A DNA stretch of 64,000 nucleotides from JACPDH01 sp041671505 (GTDB lineage Bacteria; Acidobacteriota; Thermoanaerobaculia; Gp7-AA8): positions 310,001 to 374,000 of the forward strand of contig JBAZBK010000004.1 of assembly GCA_041671505.1 (NCBI GenBank), in the 5' to 3' direction. Positions 8,410 through 17,280 of the stretch are shown here, one piece after another (position 1 is the stretch's first letter; each line of letters begins with the position of its first letter). The position numbers and the translations under genes are program-made. The notes beneath the pieces are model-generated. The model saw only the letters and a program-made list of their open reading frames with translations, ran no database searches and was not told the origin of the DNA.

Positions 8410-9720
8410 ATGCTCGACTCCTTCGTTTTGGAAGCACTGATCATCGTCGCGATGGTCGTAGCGAACGGCGTCTTCGCGATGAGCGAGATCGCAGTCCTCT
8501 CCGCCCGCAAGGCGAGGCTGCTCCACCGGGCGAAGTCGGGAGACAAGCGCGCCGAGGCGGCGCTGCGGCTCGCGGAGCGCCCCGAGCGCTTCCTGTCGAC
8601 GATCCAGATCGGCATCACCACCGTCGGCGTCTTGGCCGGCGCATTCGGCGGCGCGACGATCGCGCGCGAGCTGGCTGCGGCGTTGACCTCCTATCCGGCG
8701 ATCGCTCCCTGGAGCGGAACGATCGCCGTCGGCGTCGTGGTCGCCGCGATCTCGTTCCTCTCGATCGTGCTCGGCGAGCTCGTCCCGAAGCGGATCGCCC
8801 TCGGCGCCCCGGAGACGATCGCAGGCGCCGTCGCCCCGCCGATGGAAGCGCTGTCGCGCATTGCGTCTCCCCTCGTGACTCTGCTCGGCTGGTCGAGCAG
8901 CGCGCTCCTCGCGATTCTCCGGATCAAACCTGCGAAGGAGATACCGATCACCGAAGACGAGCTCCGGCTGCTATTGCATCAGGGAGCGAAGGCGGGAACG
9001 ATCGAGGCCGGGGAGCGGCAGATCGTCGAGCGCGTCTTCGTCCTTGGCGGACGACCGGTGCGCTCGGTGATGACGCCGCGCACCGACATCGAATGGCTCG
9101 ACCTCGGGCGGCCGATTGACGAGCTCCGCGCGATCGCGCAGGAGAGCGCGCACGGGCTCTTCCCGATCGCCGAGGGAACGATCGAGAAGATCGTCGGAGT
9201 CGTCGGCGCGAAGGATCTCTGGGCGGCGACCGTCACCGACGGACCGACGCTCCGCCAGCTGGCGCGGACGCCGCTGTACGTCCCGGAGAAGCTGCCGGTG
9301 CTCCGCGTGCTCGAGATGTTCCGCGAAACGCGGAACCACGTTGCGATCGTGGTCGACGAGTACGGCGCCGTCGAAGGGCTCGTCACGCCGCGCGATCTCT
9401 TCGAGGCGCTCGTCGGCGAGCTGCCGAGCGAAGACCGCGAGATCGAGCCAGCGGTCGTCGCGCGCGGCGACGGCTCATGGTCGCTCGACGCCGGTCTCGA
9501 CATCGAGGAAGTGAAGCTGCTCCTCGGCGTCGACGCCCTCGAAGGAGAGAAGGATTCGTACCAGACGATCGCCGGCTACGTGATCGAGCGCCTCCGGAGG
9601 CTTCCCCGCATCGGCGAGTTCGTCGAGTCGAACGGCTGGCGCTTCGAGATCATCGACATGGACGGGCGGCGCGTGGACAGGATCATCGTGAACCGCGTCG
9701 ATGGCGTGACGCGGAATTGA
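8410..9720 (+). CDS. CNNM/CorC-type membrane protein (DUF21-CBS-CorC_HlyC)
   Basis: A 436-residue inner-membrane protein. Residues 1-190 form the DUF21 domain with several membrane helices; about 200-330 contain paired CBS modules (RPVRSVMTPRTDIEWLDL is typical); the last 80 residues form the CorC_HlyC domain. Relatives take part in Mg/Co homeostasis and are often annotated hemolysin family proteins. The start at 8410 is preferred because the longer frame from 8197 consists of repeat A1 translated. The stop TGA lies inside the first unit of repeat A2. Substrate is not determinable from sequence. Confidence 0.9.
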   Translation: MLDSFVLEALIIVAMVVANGVFAMSEIAVLSARKARLLHRAKSGDKRAEAALRLAERPERFLSTIQIGITTVGVLAGAFGGATIARELAAALTSYPAIAPWSGTIAVGVVVAAISFLSIVLGELVPKRIALGAPETIAGAVAPPMEALSRIASPLVTLLGWSSSALLAILRIKPAKEIPITEDELRLLLHQGAKAGTIEAGERQIVERVFVLGGRPVRSVMTPRTDIEWLDLGRPIDELRAIAQESAHGLFPIAEGTIEKIVGVVGAKDLWAATVTDGPTLRQLARTPLYVPEKLPVLRVLEMFRETRNHVAIVVDEYGAVEGLVTPRDLFEALVGELPSEDREIEPAVVARGDGSWSLDAGLDIEEVKLLLGVDALEGEKDSYQTIAGYVIERLRRLPRIGEFVESNGWRFEIIDMDGRRVDRIIVNRVDGVTRN

Positions 9721-9812
9721 GAATTAAGAATTGAGAATTGAGAGATGGCGGGGCCACGGGCGGCGCCCATGCAGCCGCGATTTCTCAATTCTCAATTCTT
9801 AATTCTCAATTC
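9714..9812. repeat. Intergenic inverted repeat, family A copy 2
   Basis: Arms of 33 bases agree at 32 positions around a 33-base loop. The left arm starts within the last codons of the CorC gene and supplies its TGA stop at 9718-9720. It sits between convergent genes. Confidence 0.9.
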
Positions 9813-9827
9813 GCTTCGCGCAAAGCT

Positions 9828-11018
9828 CTAGGCGACTACTCCGCGCTCAAACAGTCCAGCGATCGCCGCAGCGTCGTAGCCTAACTCGCGCAGGACGCTC
9901 TCGCTCTGCTGGCCGACCACCGGAGGGGGTGACACCGGATCGAGGCGCGAGCCGTTCCAGATCACCGGATTGCGCACCGACTCGAGGCGTCCGATCGTGG
10001 GATGCTCCATCGTGATACGCATCTGCGGGTTGCGAGCGAGCGCCTCGTCGACGTTTTCGACGATTGCCGCGGGGATTCCTGCGCGGTGCGCCGCCTCCAC
10101 CCAGTGCTTCGCAGGCTTCGTCGCGAAGACGCGCTCCAGCTCCTCGATGAGCGAGTCGCGGTTGTCGACACGATGCGAGTTCGTCCTGTAGCGCGGATCG
10201 TCGAGAAGCTCCGGCCTCACGATCACGCCGGCGCAAAGCAGCTCGAATTGCCGGTCCGAGGCCGCGGCGATGACGAACGGCCTGTCGGCGCCGTGGAACT
10301 GCTGGTACGGAACGATCGACGGATGCTCGTTGCCGTAACGCTTCGGGCGCTCGCCCGTGAGCAGGTGCGCCTGCGCGACGTTCGCGAGCGACGCGAGAGT
10401 CGCCGCGACCAGCGAGACCTCGACCGCCTGCCCCGGCGCGCCACGCTCGCGCGCGAGCAGCGCCGTGACGATCGCGCCGTAGGCGAAGTGCGCGGTGAGC
10501 ACGTCGGAGAGCGCGACGCCGACCTTCATCGGATCGCCATCCTTCTCCCCGGTGATCGACATCAGCCCGCCCGCCGCCTGCGCGAGCAGGTCGTAGCCGG
10601 GCTGCGCCGCATCGGGTCCGTCGCTGTCGAAGCCGACGATCGAGCAGACGACCGCGCGCGGATTCGACGCGTGCACCGACGCCGCGTCGACGCCGAACTT
10701 CGCGCGGTCTTCCGGCTTGAAATTCTCGATCACCACGTCGGCCTTCGCGACGATCTTCTTCGCGATCTCGTGCGCGCCCGGGTGCTTGAGGTTGAGCGCG
10801 ATCGACTCTTTGTTCCGATTGATCGAGAGAAAATACGCGCTCTCGTCGCCCACGTACGGAGGGCCCCAGCGTCGCGTCTCGTCGCCGCGCGGCTCTTCGA
10901 TCTTCACCACGCGCGCCCCCGCGTCGCTGAGCAGCATCGTGCAGAGAGGACCCGCGAGGATGCGGGAGAAGTCGGCGACGAGTATCCCGTCGAGGTGCTT
11001 CAGCAGTTGTCCGCTCAT
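9828..11018 (-). CDS. CaiB/BaiF CoA-transferase family III
   Basis: A 396-residue family III CoA transferase, moving CoA between carboxylic acids through an aspartyl-CoA thioester. The N-terminus LVADFSRILAGPLCTMLLSD is characteristic, as are RNKESIALNLK and IENFKPE. The catalytic aspartate is expected within QPGYDLLAQAAGGLMS. ATG 11018 has a GGGAGA ribosome site; the track start eight codons further upstream lacks one. The gene stands alone, with no CoA ligase or dehydrogenase beside it, so its acids are unknown. Family members include formyl-CoA, carnitine-CoA and succinyl-CoA transferases. Confidence 0.92.
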   Translation of the reverse strand: MSGQLLKHLDGILVADFSRILAGPLCTMLLSDAGARVVKIEEPRGDETRRWGPPYVGDESAYFLSINRNKESIALNLKHPGAHEIAKKIVAKADVVIENFKPEDRAKFGVDAASVHASNPRAVVCSIVGFDSDGPDAAQPGYDLLAQAAGGLMSITGEKDGDPMKVGVALSDVLTAHFAYGAIVTALLARERGAPGQAVEVSLVAATLASLANVAQAHLLTGERPKRYGNEHPSIVPYQQFHGADRPFVIAAASDRQFELLCAGVIVRPELLDDPRYRTNSHRVDNRDSLIEELERVFATKPAKHWVEAAHRAGIPAAIVENVDEALARNPQMRITMEHPTIGRLESVRNPVIWNGSRLDPVSPPPVVGQQSESVLRELGYDAAAIAGLFERGVVA

Positions 11019-11184
11019 GACGTCTCCCGGCGCTCCTCGCAATTCGTTCCCCGCTTCGCCGCCCGCCGATCGACGGCGCGCCGCGCGCGAGGGAAGGAAA
11101 GGATACCGGAGTCAGGGGCGGGAAGGAGTGACGCCCGTCGCCTTCTCGAGCGATGAGCGAAGGAGTATGGAAGTCAACAGCCGG

Positions 11185-11333
11185 GCGCGGGATCGGGCTC
11201 GGGCTCGGAGCGCCCGAACCGCATCGCCCGAATCGCGGCTGTTCGCTACATCGAAGCACTTCCCATCGCCGGAGTCGCGTGGATCTCGCCTTTCGTGACC
11301 CGAGCCCGATCCCGAGCCCGATCCCGAGCCCGG
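11185..11333. repeat. Intergenic inverted repeat, family L copy 1
   Basis: A left arm GCGCGGGATCGGGCTCGGG and a right arm of three repeated CCCGAGCCCGAT units pair across about 90 bases. It lies in the gene-free stretch 11019-11359 between the CoA-transferase start and the zinc-ribbon gene; nothing else was recognised there. Confidence 0.7.
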
Positions 11334-11359
11334 CCTCCCGGTTCCCTCGAGCCGACCAG

Positions 11360-11689
11360 CTACTCGTACTTCGTTTTCAGCCTCTCGAGATCGTTCAGCG
11401 CCTTGCGGAGGATCTCCACGACGTGCCGGACCTCGTTCCCGTAGAAACGCATCTCGGCGTCGCACTCGCCCATCGTATAGATCGCCTCGTCGCGTTCGAG
11501 GCGGTCGCGCTCGAGCCGGAGCCGCTCGCCGAGCTCCTCGATCTCCGAGCGCAAGACGTAGCGCAGATCCTTCTCCCCGAGGTAGCGCTTGCACTGCGGG
11601 CAATGGATGGAGGCATCCGATACGTCGTCGACCAGTTCGAAGACGAACTGGCGGTCGCAGGCCGGGCACTCGAAAACTTCAGGCAGCAA
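11360..11689 (-). CDS. Small zinc-ribbon/coiled-coil protein
   Basis: A predicted 109-residue protein with an N-terminal four-cysteine zinc ribbon (CPACDRQFVFEL, then CPQCKRYLG) followed by a highly charged helix from residue 40 to the end, probably a coiled coil. No family was recognised. There is no ATG near the ribbon; TTG at 11689 with GAGGAT about eight bases upstream is the best start. The open frame continues upstream through the tRNA gene, so that part is surely not coding. It could bind nucleic acid or protein, but nothing fixes a role. Confidence 0.6.
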   Translation of the reverse strand: MLPEVFECPACDRQFVFELVDDVSDASIHCPQCKRYLGEKDLRYVLRSEIEELGERLRLERDRLERDEAIYTMGECDAEMRFYGNEVRHVVEILRKALNDLERLKTKYE

Positions 11690-11740
11690 TATTCGGATCC
11701 TCGGATCCCAGAATAGGCCTGAACCTCTGGAATTCAAGGG

Positions 11741-11769
11741 TTGACACTGTCGTTTGTCGCGAATACGAT
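11741..11769 (+). promoter_or_regulatory. Promoter of tRNA-Gln
   Basis: TTGACA at 11741-11746, a 17-base spacer and TACGAT at 11764-11769. The expected start is about 25 bases before the mature tRNA, a normal leader length. Confidence 0.7.
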
Positions 11770-11800
11770 CGCGCACCCGATGTGCGGGGGCCCGAAGTGC

Positions 11801-11874
11801 TGGGAGATCGTTCAATGGTAGGACAACCGCCTCTGGAGCGGTGAATCGGGGTTCGACTCCCTGTCTCCCAGCCA
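11801..11874 (+). tRNA. tRNA-Gln (anticodon CTG)
   Basis: A complete cloverleaf of 74 bases including encoded CCA. The acceptor stem TGGGAGA pairs with TCTCCCA and begins with the weak T1-A72 pair typical of glutamine tRNAs. The D stem is GTTC/GGAC, the anticodon stem ACCGC/GCGGT encloses CTCTGGA, giving anticodon CTG at positions 34-36, and the T arm is CGGGG-TTCGACT-CCCTG with one G-T pair. Confidence 0.95.
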
Positions 11875-12242
11875 ACGTTTTCGGCCCCGAAGAATCTTCA
11901 CGTTACGACGACGAGAGTGGCAGCGACCCGAGCTCGTCCCTCCCCGCAGTCCCCGCAAGGAACCTCTCAACAAGCCGGAGGTGTACGCTCTGCGTCCAAT
12001 TGCTCGCATGCGCCCGAGCTTGGATAACGTCGGCGACATTCTCGTCACGATCGATCAGACCCGGTTCAATGCAGAGCCGCGGTGTGCCATCCTCGCAGCC
12101 ATCGCGGAACACCGAAAGATTCGACAACTCTTCGTACCGTCGGTCCAACGAGTCGCCCTGTTGCCATCGCAAGGTCTCGAAGGCACGAAGCGTCGAGTGA
12201 TCCGCACCGTGTGTCAAATTTCAGCCCGGACGGAGCGAGACA
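11875..12242. other. Gap of 368 bases with no convincing gene
   Basis: No terminator with a T tract, repeat arm or convincing gene was found between tRNA-Gln and the PhoD gene. A minus-strand open frame at 11903-12217 has only a TTG start, no ribosome site and no recognisable domain. It may be a remnant of something inserted beside the tRNA. Confidence 0.4.
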
Positions 12243-14306
12243 ATGAAGATCAGCCGCCGGTCCTTTCTCAAAACTGCCGCAGCGATCGGTGCTTCACTCG
12301 CATGGGTCGGACCGATCCACGGCTCGCGTGTCAACTGGCATGAGCGGCGTGATCTTTATCCTCAAGGAGTCGCCTCGGGGGATCCCGACCCGCACAGCGT
12401 CATCCTCTGGACGAGGCGTCCGTATGCCCAGGGCGCACGCCAGTTCCTCACCGTCGAGGTAGCCGAGGATGAGGCATTCCACCGAGTCGTTGCGCACGCG
12501 AAAGCACCGGTCTCGAGCGCCGCGGACTGGACCGCGCGCGTTCTGATTGGCGGACTGAAGCCGGCGCGCACCTATTGGTATCGCTTCACCGACGCCGACG
12601 GAAACGGCAGCCGGGTCGGCCGCACGATTACAGCGCCATCGCCTAACGATCCCCGCACGGTGAACTTCGCATTCGTGAGCTGTCAGGATGTCAACGAGGG
12701 CAAGCTCAACGCCTATCGCCGGATGATTTACGAAGACGAGCGCGCTCCCGCCGCCGAGAGCCTCGATTTCGTTCTGCACCTTGGAGATTTCATCTACGAG
12801 GTGGTGGAGTATCCCGACGAGGTGAAGACACGCTACGACCGCACGATCTATGAGGTTGCGCGCATACCGGACGGCCACAAGGTCGGCAACTTCCACATCC
12901 CGCTGACCGTCGATGGCTACCGGGCGATCTACAAAGGCTATCTCGCCGATCCCGACCTCCAGGACGCGCGCGCGCGCTGGCCGTTCGTCGTGATCTGGGA
13001 CAACCACGAATTCTCGTGGCAAGGGTGGCAGAGCATCGTCAAGGCCGGAAAGTTCGAGCAGCCTGGCCAGAGCGTCAAGGTCGCGGCGAATCAGGCCTGG
13101 TTTGAATATCTCCCCGCACGTGTCACCCGGGGCAGCAAGCTGCTCGAGCGCTTCGATCCACCTGCCGTAAAAGACGTGCCCATCACAGAGTTCGATAGCA
13201 ATGGGCTGGGCGTGGAACCGAACAACCTGGCGGCGATCAACAGCCTCCAGGGCTACAGGGCGCTGCGTTACGGTCAGCACCTCGACCTGATCATCACCGA
13301 CCAGCACAGCTATCGGAGCGCCGATCCCTTCAGCGATCCGTCTCTCGGAAATCTGGGCGGCGACGAGTACATCGGAATGTTTCCTGAGCCGGAGATGCGG
13401 GTCCTCGATGGCGGGCGCGCCTTCAACGGCGGCAGTCCTCCTCCGGAAATCCGCTTCAACGATGCGCATGTGCCCAACCCGCAACGGAGCGCGCCGCCGC
13501 AGACGATTCTCGGAGCGGAGCAGAAGGCATGGTTCAAGAACAAGCTCAAGAGCTCAACCGCGGTCTGGAAGATCTGGGCGAACTCACTGGGCGCTCTGGA
13601 TCGGCGCGCCGACCCGCAGAACCTGCCCGCGGGTCTCACGAAGGAATCCTGGCCTGCAAACACGTACGCATCTCTCGGCGGTGGTGATTACGGCACGGCG
13701 TACGCGGAACGCGCCGAGATCTACCATCTCGTGCGCGACGCGAAAATCACAGGCTTCGCGATCGTCTCGGGCGACCGCCATAGCTTCTGGGCCGGGTATG
13801 CGGCTGCGGAACTTCCGCCCGGCAAATTCGAGCCGGTCGGCTTGAGCTTCGTTGGCGGGTCGCTCACCAGTCCCGGAGCCATGGAGGCCTATGAGCACAA
13901 CCTTCCGAAGGACGCTCCGCTGCGACCGCTGTTTCTTGCTGACAGGGAGGCGGGAGCAAGACCGGACTGGACCTTCAACATGTTGCTGAAGCACGGTGTC
14001 CGTGCGTGCCTAGAGTATGCAAAGAGCTTCGATCTCAAGCGCGCACGGTCGCTGTCCAACCCGGATCTGGCTCCGCATCTCGAGTTCGTCGATCTTGGAG
14101 GACACGGTTATGCGAAGGTCCGATTGTCGGCCGGCGAGATGCGCACCGAGTTCGTCTGCATCCCGCGCCCCATTGCGCGCAGCGAACGAGCGGACGGCGG
14201 GCCAATCCGGTATCGGGTCTTACACAAGGCTGCACTGTGGAAGAACGGTGAGCGACCGCGGTTGAAGACATCGGTTCTCGAAGGCGACGCTGGACTGTCG
14301 ATTTGA
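12243..14306 (+). CDS. Alkaline phosphatase D-like phosphoesterase, Tat-exported
   Basis: A 687-residue PhoD-family metallophosphoesterase, which cleaves phosphomono- or diesters outside the cytoplasm. The N-terminus has a Tat signal (SRRSFLK at 4-10) and hydrophobic stretch, then the PhoD N-terminal domain (YPQGVASGDPDPHSVILWTR). Metal-binding motifs follow: FVSCQDVNEG, LHLGDFIYE, VIWDNHEFSWQGW and IVSGDRHSFW. It is longer than typical PhoD proteins (about 500-550 residues), with extra sequence between the DNHEF and GDRH motifs. Codon choice looks less GC-extreme than its neighbours and it follows a tRNA, so acquisition by transfer is possible. No phosphate-regulation site was identified. 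Confidence 0.9.
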   Translation: MKISRRSFLKTAAAIGASLAWVGPIHGSRVNWHERRDLYPQGVASGDPDPHSVILWTRRPYAQGARQFLTVEVAEDEAFHRVVAHAKAPVSSAADWTARVLIGGLKPARTYWYRFTDADGNGSRVGRTITAPSPNDPRTVNFAFVSCQDVNEGKLNAYRRMIYEDERAPAAESLDFVLHLGDFIYEVVEYPDEVKTRYDRTIYEVARIPDGHKVGNFHIPLTVDGYRAIYKGYLADPDLQDARARWPFVVIWDNHEFSWQGWQSIVKAGKFEQPGQSVKVAANQAWFEYLPARVTRGSKLLERFDPPAVKDVPITEFDSNGLGVEPNNLAAINSLQGYRALRYGQHLDLIITDQHSYRSADPFSDPSLGNLGGDEYIGMFPEPEMRVLDGGRAFNGGSPPPEIRFNDAHVPNPQRSAPPQTILGAEQKAWFKNKLKSSTAVWKIWANSLGALDRRADPQNLPAGLTKESWPANTYASLGGGDYGTAYAERAEIYHLVRDAKITGFAIVSGDRHSFWAGYAAAELPPGKFEPVGLSFVGGSLTSPGAMEAYEHNLPKDAPLRPLFLADREAGARPDWTFNMLLKHGVRACLEYAKSFDLKRARSLSNPDLAPHLEFVDLGGHGYAKVRLSAGEMRTEFVCIPRPIARSERADGGPIRYRVLHKAALWKNGERPRLKTSVLEGDAGLSI

Positions 14307-14559
14307 CTGACTCACGGCGCTCCTCTCAGATACCGGTAGCGTGCCCGTGCCTTTGAGGGCAATGCCTCCTTCTGGCTTTACCAGCTTCAGGACCAGTCAT
14401 CGCGGGAGCCGAAGCTCTGACTTCGTCCCTGATGGCCAGCCAACGCGCCGCGCGCCGCCCCCGCTTCTGCCCCTTAGGGCATCAGCGCCGCCTTCCGCTA
14501 CTTTCCCTACCCTTTGTAGGTCTGAGCGCGCCGCGGAGGCGACTACAATCGCGCGGATC

Positions 14560-15909
14560 ATGTCCCCCGATCACGACGAGGCCGAAGTACTCTTCCGCGC
14601 CATGTTTCACGGTGCGGCGGACGCCATCATCGTCGTCGAGGAGGGCGGGACGATCGTCATCGCGAACGAGGCGTGCTCGCGCCTTCTCGGCTATTCGCCG
14701 GAGGAGCTCGAGGGCAAGCCGGTCGAGCTCCTCGTCCCCGGGCGCGCCGACGGTCACGCGCGCCTTCGCGACGGTTTCATCGACAATCCGCGGCCGCGCC
14801 TCATGGGACAGGGTCTGCTTCTGCAGGCGGTTCACGCCGACGGACACGAGATCGCGGTCGACATCGCGCTCACTCCGCTGACCATCGGCGGCAAGAAATG
14901 GACTGCCTGCGCACTGCGCGACCTGCGCGGCCGGGTGCATGGCGGTGAGATGCTCCGCGTGCAGGCGACCGCGCTCCGCTCCGCCGCGAACGGAATCGTG
15001 ATCACCGATCGCAATGGATGGATCACCTGGGTCAACCCCGCCGCCTGTGCGATCACCGGCTACGAGCCCGACGAGCTGATCGGCAGCCACACGCGCATTC
15101 TCAAGTCGGGAAGGCACGATGCCGAGTTCTACGCGAACATCTGGAGAACGATCTCGCGCGGCGAGACCTGGTCGGGCACGATCGTCAATCGCCGCAAGGA
15201 CGGAACGCTCTACCATGAAGAGCAGACCATCGCGCCGGTCGTCAACGAAACGGGAACGGTGACGCACTTCATCGCGATCAAGCAGGACGTCACGGCGCGC
15301 CGCCGCAACGAGGAGGCGCTCACGACGGCGCACTCCAAGCTCGGCGAGTACGTCATCGAGATCGAGTCACTCAACCGCCGCCTTCGCGAGGAGGCGCTCC
15401 ACGACCCGCTCACCGGCCTGCACAACCGCCGCTTCTTCGAGGAAGCCGCCGCTCGCGACGTCGCCCGCGCCCTGCGGCGTGGAGAGCCGCTCTCGGTCGC
15501 GATGATCGACATCGACCACTTCAAAGCGATCAACGACACGCACGGGCACGCGGTCGGCGACCTGGTGCTCCGGCAGGTCGCGACGATCCTTCGCGCCGGC
15601 GTTCGCGCCTCCGACCTGTTGTGCCGCTTCGGCGGCGAGGAGTTCGTCGCGGTGCTCTCCGGCGCGTCCCTCGAGCACGCCCTCGAGATCGCGGAGCAGT
15701 GGCGCGCGTCGATTGCCGCGTCGCGGATCGACGCCGGCGCCGGAGCGACGATCGGCTGCACGATCTCGGTCGGCGTCGCGCAGCTCGCCGGCGATCAGGC
15801 TGACACCGTCGACCTCGTCCTCCAACGCGCCGACGGCGCGCTGTACGAGGCAAAGCACCGGGGGCGCGACCGCGTCGTGAGCGCAGAACCGGCTCCCCCC
15901 GCCCCTTAG
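14560..15909 (+). CDS. PAS-PAS-GGDEF diguanylate cyclase
   Basis: A 449-residue soluble signalling protein. PAS1 spans about residues 10-120, PAS2 about 133-248 (with a PAC end TVTHFIAIKQDVTARRR), a short coiled linker 250-280 and a GGDEF domain 282-440. The active site is GGEEF at 358-362 with RxxD (RASD) five residues before it, so cyclic di-GMP synthesis with product inhibition is expected. There is no membrane helix. The start at 14560 fits the PAS boundary and has TACAAT ten bases upstream; the frame extends to 14341 but that part is Pro/Arg-rich and unlike protein. The PAS ligand is unknown. Confidence 0.9.
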   Translation: MSPDHDEAEVLFRAMFHGAADAIIVVEEGGTIVIANEACSRLLGYSPEELEGKPVELLVPGRADGHARLRDGFIDNPRPRLMGQGLLLQAVHADGHEIAVDIALTPLTIGGKKWTACALRDLRGRVHGGEMLRVQATALRSAANGIVITDRNGWITWVNPAACAITGYEPDELIGSHTRILKSGRHDAEFYANIWRTISRGETWSGTIVNRRKDGTLYHEEQTIAPVVNETGTVTHFIAIKQDVTARRRNEEALTTAHSKLGEYVIEIESLNRRLREEALHDPLTGLHNRRFFEEAAARDVARALRRGEPLSVAMIDIDHFKAINDTHGHAVGDLVLRQVATILRAGVRASDLLCRFGGEEFVAVLSGASLEHALEIAEQWRASIAASRIDAGAGATIGCTISVGVAQLAGDQADTVDLVLQRADGALYEAKHRGRDRVVSAEPAPPAP

Positions 15910-16138
15910 GCAGCTCCGGCACGGCTCCTTGTCCGCGGAGGCCGGGGAGTTTCCAGCGACGTCACGCCGCCGCGCGTATACTGAACGAGCGAGAACCCTC
16001 CCGCCCTTCAGTCTCTCTGAGCTAAGTCAGACCCGCTGAACCGTCTTCCCTTAGCAACGAAGCACAGCGCCCCAGGCGCGTCTCCACCGATTCGCCCCAT
16101 TGCATCGGTGCGGCGCCAGCGCACGGAAGAGGTCCCAC

Positions 16139-16261
16139 ATGATGCCCTGGATGTTCGGCGCACTCGCCATCGTCATCGTCTTCACGATCTGGGTGATTCG
16201 CGATGCGATCCTGGATGACCGCGAGCGCAAAGCCGTGAAGCGCAAGCCCCGGGACTACTGA
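16139..16261 (+). CDS. Small single-pass membrane protein (40 residues)
   Basis: A short frame beginning with two ATG codons encodes MMPWMFGALAIVIVFTIW followed by a charged tail (RDAILDDRERKAVKRKPRDY): one hydrophobic helix at residues 4-20 and a basic cytoplasmic end. GGAAGAGG lies upstream as a ribosome site. The layout recalls PspB-type small proteins, but no family was recognised. It precedes the TMEM175 gene by 81 bases on the same strand; a separate TATACT lies before that gene. Codon use matches the neighbours. Existence is inferred from hydrophobicity, start context and stop. Confidence 0.55.
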   Translation: MMPWMFGALAIVIVFTIWVIRDAILDDRERKAVKRKPRDY

Positions 16262-16342
16262 TTCCCTCGTCTCCACGCGGTCGATTCTCGGCCAGGCGGC
16301 GCCCCTATACTGTCGCCATACCGGCAAAGGAGAATCCCGCTC

Positions 16343-17062
16343 ATGGTGCGCGACACGGTCGCTGAAGCTACTGCCACGGCAGGAAACGCATTCCGGCTTC
16401 GCGCCACCGACGTGACCCGGCTCGAAGCCTTCAGCGACGCCGTCTTCGCCTTTGCGCTCGCGCTGCTCGTGGTCTCAGTGGACGTCCCGAAGACGACCGC
16501 AGAGCTCTTCGCGACGCTGCGTGACTTTCCCGCCTTCGGCCTCACCTTCGCCATGCTGGTGTGGCTCTGGCAGATGCACGTCGTCTACTTCCGCCGCTAC
16601 GGCCTCGACGACGCGTTCACGACGTGGCTCAACGCCGTGCTGCTCTTCGTGATCCTCTTCTACGTCTATCCCCTCAAATTCCTCTTCACCGAGCTCTACC
16701 GGGTTTTCACGGGCGGAGGCTGGGCGGTGGCGTTCGGCGACGGGCGCGCGCTCATGGCGGTCTACTCTGCCGGCTTCGTCGCCGTCTTTCTCATGTTCGC
16801 GTTGCTCTACGGACATGCGCTGCGCCTGCGCGAGCGGCTCGACCTCACGCCGAAGGAGCTCATCCTCACACGAGCGACGCGCGACTCCCACCTGATTCTC
16901 GCGATGCTCGGCGTCGTTTCGCTGCTCCTCCTCACCGGCCGACCGGCCTGGACCGTGCCGCTCTCGGGCTTCCTCTACGGCCTGATCGGCCCGCTCATGT
17001 CGTGGCATTGGCGGAGGGTCAGGCGCGCGATGAACGCGGTGTCGGAAGCGAGCCCGGGCTAA
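16343..17062 (+). CDS. TMEM175-family potassium channel (DUF1211)
   Basis: A 239-residue membrane protein with about six helices. The first helix carries the family signature RLEAFSDAVFAFALALLVV (FSD at 30-32), which in bacterial TMEM175 proteins helps organise the tetrameric K+ pore. Length and single FSD repeat match bacterial members, which carry one six-helix unit per chain. An AAGGAG ribosome site and a TATACT -10 box precede the gene. It stands before a convergent giant membrane-protein gene. Ion selectivity is inferred from family only. Confidence 0.85.
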   Translation: MVRDTVAEATATAGNAFRLRATDVTRLEAFSDAVFAFALALLVVSVDVPKTTAELFATLRDFPAFGLTFAMLVWLWQMHVVYFRRYGLDDAFTTWLNAVLLFVILFYVYPLKFLFTELYRVFTGGGWAVAFGDGRALMAVYSAGFVAVFLMFALLYGHALRLRERLDLTPKELILTRATRDSHLILAMLGVVSLLLLTGRPAWTVPLSGFLYGLIGPLMSWHWRRVRRAMNAVSEASPG

Positions 17063-17070
17063 CGGCCCAC

Positions 17071-17217
17071 TGGCCTTGAGTTAAGGCGAAGAATCCGAAG
17101 TTAGAACGTTGAACGGTGAATTGGGAACCCAGAAACCACCACCCGGGGCACCTTTCTGGGTTCAAACTTCAGCGTTCAACGTTCTAACTTCAGGGTTTCA
17201 TTCTTCACTCAAGGCCA
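17071..17217. repeat. Intergenic inverted repeat, family B copy 1
   Basis: Core arms 17097-17135 and 17153-17191 (GAAGTTAGAACGTTGAACG and onward) match at 35 of 39 positions around a 17-base loop. A second, outer pair GGCCTTGAGT/ACTCAAGGCC flanks it. It lies between convergent genes. Confidence 0.88.
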
Positions 17218-17280
17218 TTGAGCTGGCGGCCCGGGGATTGCTCGCGCCCCCGCGACCGGCCCCGCAGAGCGGCCGGCGCC

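Noticed and set aside
11801..11874. Reading the tRNA as tRNA-Trp or another isotype from the TGG in its loop
   Set aside because: With the seven-base loop CTCTGGA, positions 34-36 are CTG, and the T1-A72 pair supports glutamine.
11903..12217. Minus-strand open frame of 104 codons after tRNA-Gln
   Set aside because: Only a TTG start, no ribosome site and no recognisable family; kept as a possible remnant rather than a gene.
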